Shown here in pieces: positions 60,614 to 64,000 of a stretch of DNA of 64,000 bases. The first letter of the stretch is position 1. Each line of letters starts with the position of its first letter. The translations under genes and the position numbers were made by a program. The stretch covers positions 12,804,732-12,868,731 of the forward strand of contig NC_079375.1 of NCBI RefSeq assembly GCF_021018895.1, given 5' to 3'. The DNA is from Seriola aureovittata (Eukaryota; Chordata; Actinopteri; Carangiformes; Carangidae). The notes beneath the pieces were generated by a model. It was not told the origin of the DNA and did no database searches. It saw only the letters and a program-made list of their open reading frames with translations.

Positions 60614-62250
60614 AGCACATCTAAAGCCTGAGAAATGTCTACAGTACCACAGAGGGCTAATAAACCTATGGCAACAGAAACAGAAGATGGTTTAGTTATT
60701 TTGCTCCAGCCATCTATCTACGTGTCTGTCTACCTATCTACCTTACTATCTACCAGTTATAGTGGCAGTCTTGGCTGACGTTTTCAGCCCAGTGGGAGTT
60801 AACACATGATGTGTTGCTACCTAACTGATGCTATAACGTCCTTTTGACTCCTGGAGTCCTCTTTCACAATTTTTTGATACCACTTAATGGTGAAAAGCAT
60901 CACCCCCATAGCACACGTGATGCTTTTTCAAAGGCGTAGAGGTAGACATCACATGGTAAACTATTCTTTCATCTCCTCAGCAGCTGCGATTGCAATTAGA
61001 CAAGGCTTTGCCCATATAATCATCGGCTTTGATATGGATGTAGTTCCACTGAGATTTGTGTATCATCAGTTCTTTTTATGTTGTATTTCTCAGCTGCCTG
61101 ACATTGGTTTACTCTGACTGCTTAACTTTAGACACATTTCATATGAAAGTGTTTTTTTTTTCTCCAAAGTTTATGACTCTCCTATAGTTTTACAGAGAGG
61201 TGAGGTATGAGCCTGATTGAAATTCCAGTGCCACATTTAAAGTTGTCCTCAGTTTCAGCTGGTCCTATGTAATTATCCTAATCACAATTTTAAAAGCAGT
61301 GGAGCTGTCAAATGCCCCCATGAAGGATAATAAACATATTGGCTAGAAATGAGCCCTCTATTGTTGTTCTGTGACACCTGTGGCTACCTTTTTACAGACC
61401 AGCTATAATTAAGTACTCAAAGAATGACGTAGATGGAAAAAATTAATGCTGATTTATCTTCTATAGTATTGTAAATGGATTTATTCTGGCTTATTATGTA
61501 ATATTATTGCCGTTATTGGGTTGATGCTTTCTTCATTGCCATGAAAAGAGGTTCTTGTCATTGTTAGACACCTTTTGAATAAATATAAATACAAAAAATT
61601 AATACATACAGCAGAATAAAATAACCAACTAAACTGTGGAATGTAAATGTGTATTGACACATATATTTATGAATGTTGGAGGAATGTAACATGCTTTGTA
61701 ACACCCTAGATAAAAAGTAGGAAGCCAACCACCCAGCAACCATGTTGCCAGCGGTGAGGGGTGGGGGGTGGGCTGGGGGCTGGGGGCTTTCTTTCCGGTC
61801 ACTCAACTAAACCCTTTCTGGGACAATGTAAATGCAACAGTATAAGACAGACAGTATGAGCTGTATCATTACAAACAGCTGTGCTGTAATGTACCTAAGG
61901 AACATTGAAGGGTTAACCAAAGAAGAAAAACTCAAGTAAACGAGCTCCAGTCTGCAGTATAGGAAAACGTTTATGGATGTCAGATATGTTCATATTGCTA
62001 TTTCATTTATACTTGTAGTATGTTTATGCTTTATATATCAGTCCTTAGTCATTAACTGAACTTCCTGGGAAAGCACACTGCTTTGAGAGTGTTCAGGAAA
62101 TTTTAATCAGTAGAAAAATTGCCCTATGTGCTGAGAGTTAAAGGAAATATTTTTGACAGGAGTTAAGAAAAGTTGATAATTTATCATGACGAAACCCAGT
62201 GCTGAACAAGTAACTGTTTAAATAGGGAATAACTGGAAAAGGGAGTGTGT
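60614..62250. other. Gene-free segment
   Basis: No gene is supported. 61250-61560 has balanced composition and no repeat match, and could be conserved noncoding DNA. A G-rich block lies at 61757-61788. Confidence 0.45.
61757..61788 (+). other. Potential G-quadruplex
   Basis: Five runs of three to six G with one- or two-base loops on the plus strand (GGGG, GGGGGG, GGG, GGGGG, GGGGG). No gene is placed next to it. Confidence 0.6.
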
Positions 62251-62253
62251 ACA

Positions 62254-62780
62254 TACAGTGCTGTGCAAATGTTTTAGGCACTTTAGATGTTTAGATTCTC
62301 ACCTATTGCACACTACCATCAGGGAGGAGTCTGAACGGTTCCAAATTCATTCTGCAGCTTGACAATGACCCCAAACATTCAGCCAGGGTCATAAAAAAAC
62401 TGTGACAAGAGGAATAAGGAGTCCTGCAACAGATGGCCTGGCCCCCACAGAGCCCTGATCTCAACATTATGGAGTCAGTCTGGGAGACAGAAGACACTGA
62501 GGCAGTCTAAATCCACTGAAGGACTTTGACAAGTTCTCTAAGATGCATAGAACAGCCTACCTGCCAAGTACCTTGAAATACTGTGCTCAGGTGTACCGAG
62601 GACAACTTGTGCTGTTTTAAAGGCAAAGGGTGGTCACACCATTTATTTATTTCATTTAGCTTGTTCTGTTTACTGCACTTTGTGTGGCGTTAATTGATAA
62701 ATATAATCGATTCATTGCATTGTCTATGAAAGAATCCTCACTTTCACTTTTAATGCCTATGACTTTTGCACAGTACTGTA
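62254..62780 (+). mobile_element. Deleted Tc1-like transposon with terminal repeats
   Basis: Flanked by TA at 62254-62255 and 62779-62780. The left end CAGTGCTGTGCAAATGTTTTA and the right end ACTTTTGCACAGTACTG are inverted repeats of each other. Inside, the plus strand translates to FILQLDNDPKHSARVIKKL and QQMAWPPQSPDLNIMESVWE, the second Asp and the Glu region of a Tc1-type transposase. At ~525 bp it is a third of full length and lacks the N-terminal DNA-binding part, so it is non-autonomous. Confidence 0.8.
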
Positions 62781-62844
62781 CATGTCTGAGTAGCCATTGA
62801 CAGCTATTGTGTGCTCATGCTGTTGTTTCCAGAAGTACAGAATA

Positions 62845-63180
62845 TACACTCACTCTTAGGTACAGTACACCTGTACAGTATAATTCAATCAAATACAACT
62901 GCTAATACCATAAAGTCTACTTTTATTTTGCTTATAATGTTCAGTTTTTGTTGAGGCTGTCATATTTTAGCATTGAGGCTCCCTATTTACATACATATGT
63001 TTGTAAATAAGGATGACAAAAAACTGTAATTTATGTAGACTTTTAACTATGATCTTGATGATGAATATATAATTGAATTTACAACGACTTCATTAGGTTT
63101 GAGAATTTATGGCAGAGCTGTTGTACTGAATTGCAGCACATGGTACAGAATGCAGATGTAACTAATGAAGTGGCCACAGA
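62845..63180. mobile_element. MITE with long imperfect inverted ends
   Basis: The left end (62845-62920) reads ATACACTCACTCTTAGGTAC, CACCTGTACAGTATAATTC, AAATACAACTGCTAATACC. The right end (63110-63180) carries the inverse blocks GAGCTGTTGTACTGAATTGCA, GTACAGAATG and ACTAATGAAGTGGCCACAGAG. The interior has TTTTTGTTGAGGCTGTCATA. No coding capacity. Terminal fragments of the family lie at 18279, 25478 and 52801. Confidence 0.6.
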
Positions 63181-64000
63181 GTCTCTTGCTGTAATGACTA
63201 ATTCATCAACTGAATATGATTGGGATGTTTAATTTGGGATTAGAATGAATGTGCAGAGGTGCAGCAGGCTGATGGCTGTGCTGTAGGTGTTGACCGAACG
63301 TTGGCTGCTCATGCAGGGTGGTGCTCTTTTCGCACAGCTGCCGTTAGTGTATCGATCACAAAGCAAAAAGCCGGGTGATGGTACGTGTTGTCATGGCAAG
63401 TTCAGAACCAGCTGTCCCGACAGCACGGGGCAAAACAGGCTCCCGGCGTGATATACAAGCCCGATGCACACACACATACCGAGCAGATTCAGCAGGAGCT
63501 GCTCGGTGCTCAGGTCACTGACAGTTCAGGCTCCCAGATTTCTGTTCCTGCAGAGTGGAGAGTCTGCTGCCGCTGAGAGAGGAGGTGCAGATAGACACTA
63601 CAGAAATCTGCAGGCGCAATCTTATTTATATTCAGTATATAGATTTACCCTGACTCATCATGGTGCAGGAAGAAGTATTAAGAGTGCTGCTGCATATCAC
63701 TGGAAGAAAAAGAATCCCGATCAATCATTTGCATATGACAGCTGGCTGTGAAAAAGAAACCCTTGTGTTTGTATACCGACTTGACACATTGCTTAAATTT
63801 TTATTAATCTCATCTTTTTCAAATAGCTTTCACACAAAATTGCAATCACATGTCAACTTGGCTTCAAATTTATACAATATATTTCTTTAAATAACTGTTC
63901 AAAACAAAAGCAAGATCACCAGCTTTCATCAAAGCCACCTCAGAACAATCTGATCATTCGATTGAGTTTGCATATCGTGCTGTCTGTCTGCTGCCTTGTT
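63181..64000. other. Unassigned, relatively GC-rich segment
   Basis: 63240-63600 is richer in G+C and CpG than the previous 20 kb and free of recognised repeats. Reading frames starting at 63385 and 63660 have no recognisable family. It could be a first exon or enhancer of a gene to the right of the window; nothing in view decides this. Confidence 0.35.

Noticed and set aside
60887..61117. 76-aa plus-strand frame
   Set aside because: Short, no family, no splice context; left as unassigned sequence.
1..64000. CRISPR arrays, operons, prophage or bacterial-type systems
   Set aside because: Intron structure and gene content are clearly vertebrate; the regular repeats seen are minisatellites and microsatellites without spacer structure.
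1..64000. tRNA, rRNA, snoRNA or microRNA genes
   Set aside because: None was recognised by eye; small structured RNAs cannot be excluded without a covariance-model search.

Overview
This is a stretch of vertebrate nuclear DNA from a ray-finned (teleost, probably percomorph) fish. The evidence is intron-rich genes with GT-AG borders, proteins that align along their length with known vertebrate families, CA/TA microsatellites, and dispersed repeats typical of teleost genomes. The species cannot be fixed from the sequence alone.

Gene-rich half (about 2.1-39 kb). Five protein-coding genes were rebuilt exon by exon, and every intron phase closes. rpe65 (minus, 14 coding exons, 2235-6506) encodes the retinoid isomerohydrolase of the retinal pigment epithelium. 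About 2.7 kb away and divergent lies srsf11 (plus, 12 coding exons, 9238-16773), an RRM plus arginine/serine-rich splicing factor. ankrd13c (minus, 13 coding exons, 19950-29215), an ER-associated ankyrin-repeat GPCR chaperone, is head-to-head with the intronless znf830 (plus, 29824-30864), separated by only 608 bp of shared promoter. efcab14 (minus, 9 coding exons, 32525-38811), a single-pass membrane protein with a C-terminal EF-hand, converges tail-to-tail on znf830. The genes are neighbours and do not form a pathway. From memory, the human counterparts of rpe65, srsf11 and ankrd13c lie together at 1p31, efcab14 at 1p33 and znf830 on chromosome 17, so the fish order looks like a partly conserved, partly rearranged block.

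Gene-poor part (about 39-64 kb, plus 1-2.1 kb). I could not support any host gene here. It holds a 21-bp minisatellite, long TA/TG microsatellites, many 240-360 bp copies of one dispersed element, another teleost repeat family rich in 'AAGTAC', a non-LTR retrotransposon remnant with endonuclease and reverse-transcriptase motifs (58.0-60.6 kb) carrying a nested short element, two fossil Tc1-like transposons, and a terminal-inverted-repeat MITE. Stretches between these look unique and could include conserved noncoding elements, but that cannot be judged without alignment.

No undescribed multi-gene system was found. The best leads are regulatory: a GC-box-like palindrome in the bidirectional promoter, a potential RNA G-quadruplex in the ankrd13c 3' UTR, exon-like segments in srsf11 intron 2 that would truncate the protein if spliced in, and very long homopolymer tracts in srsf11.
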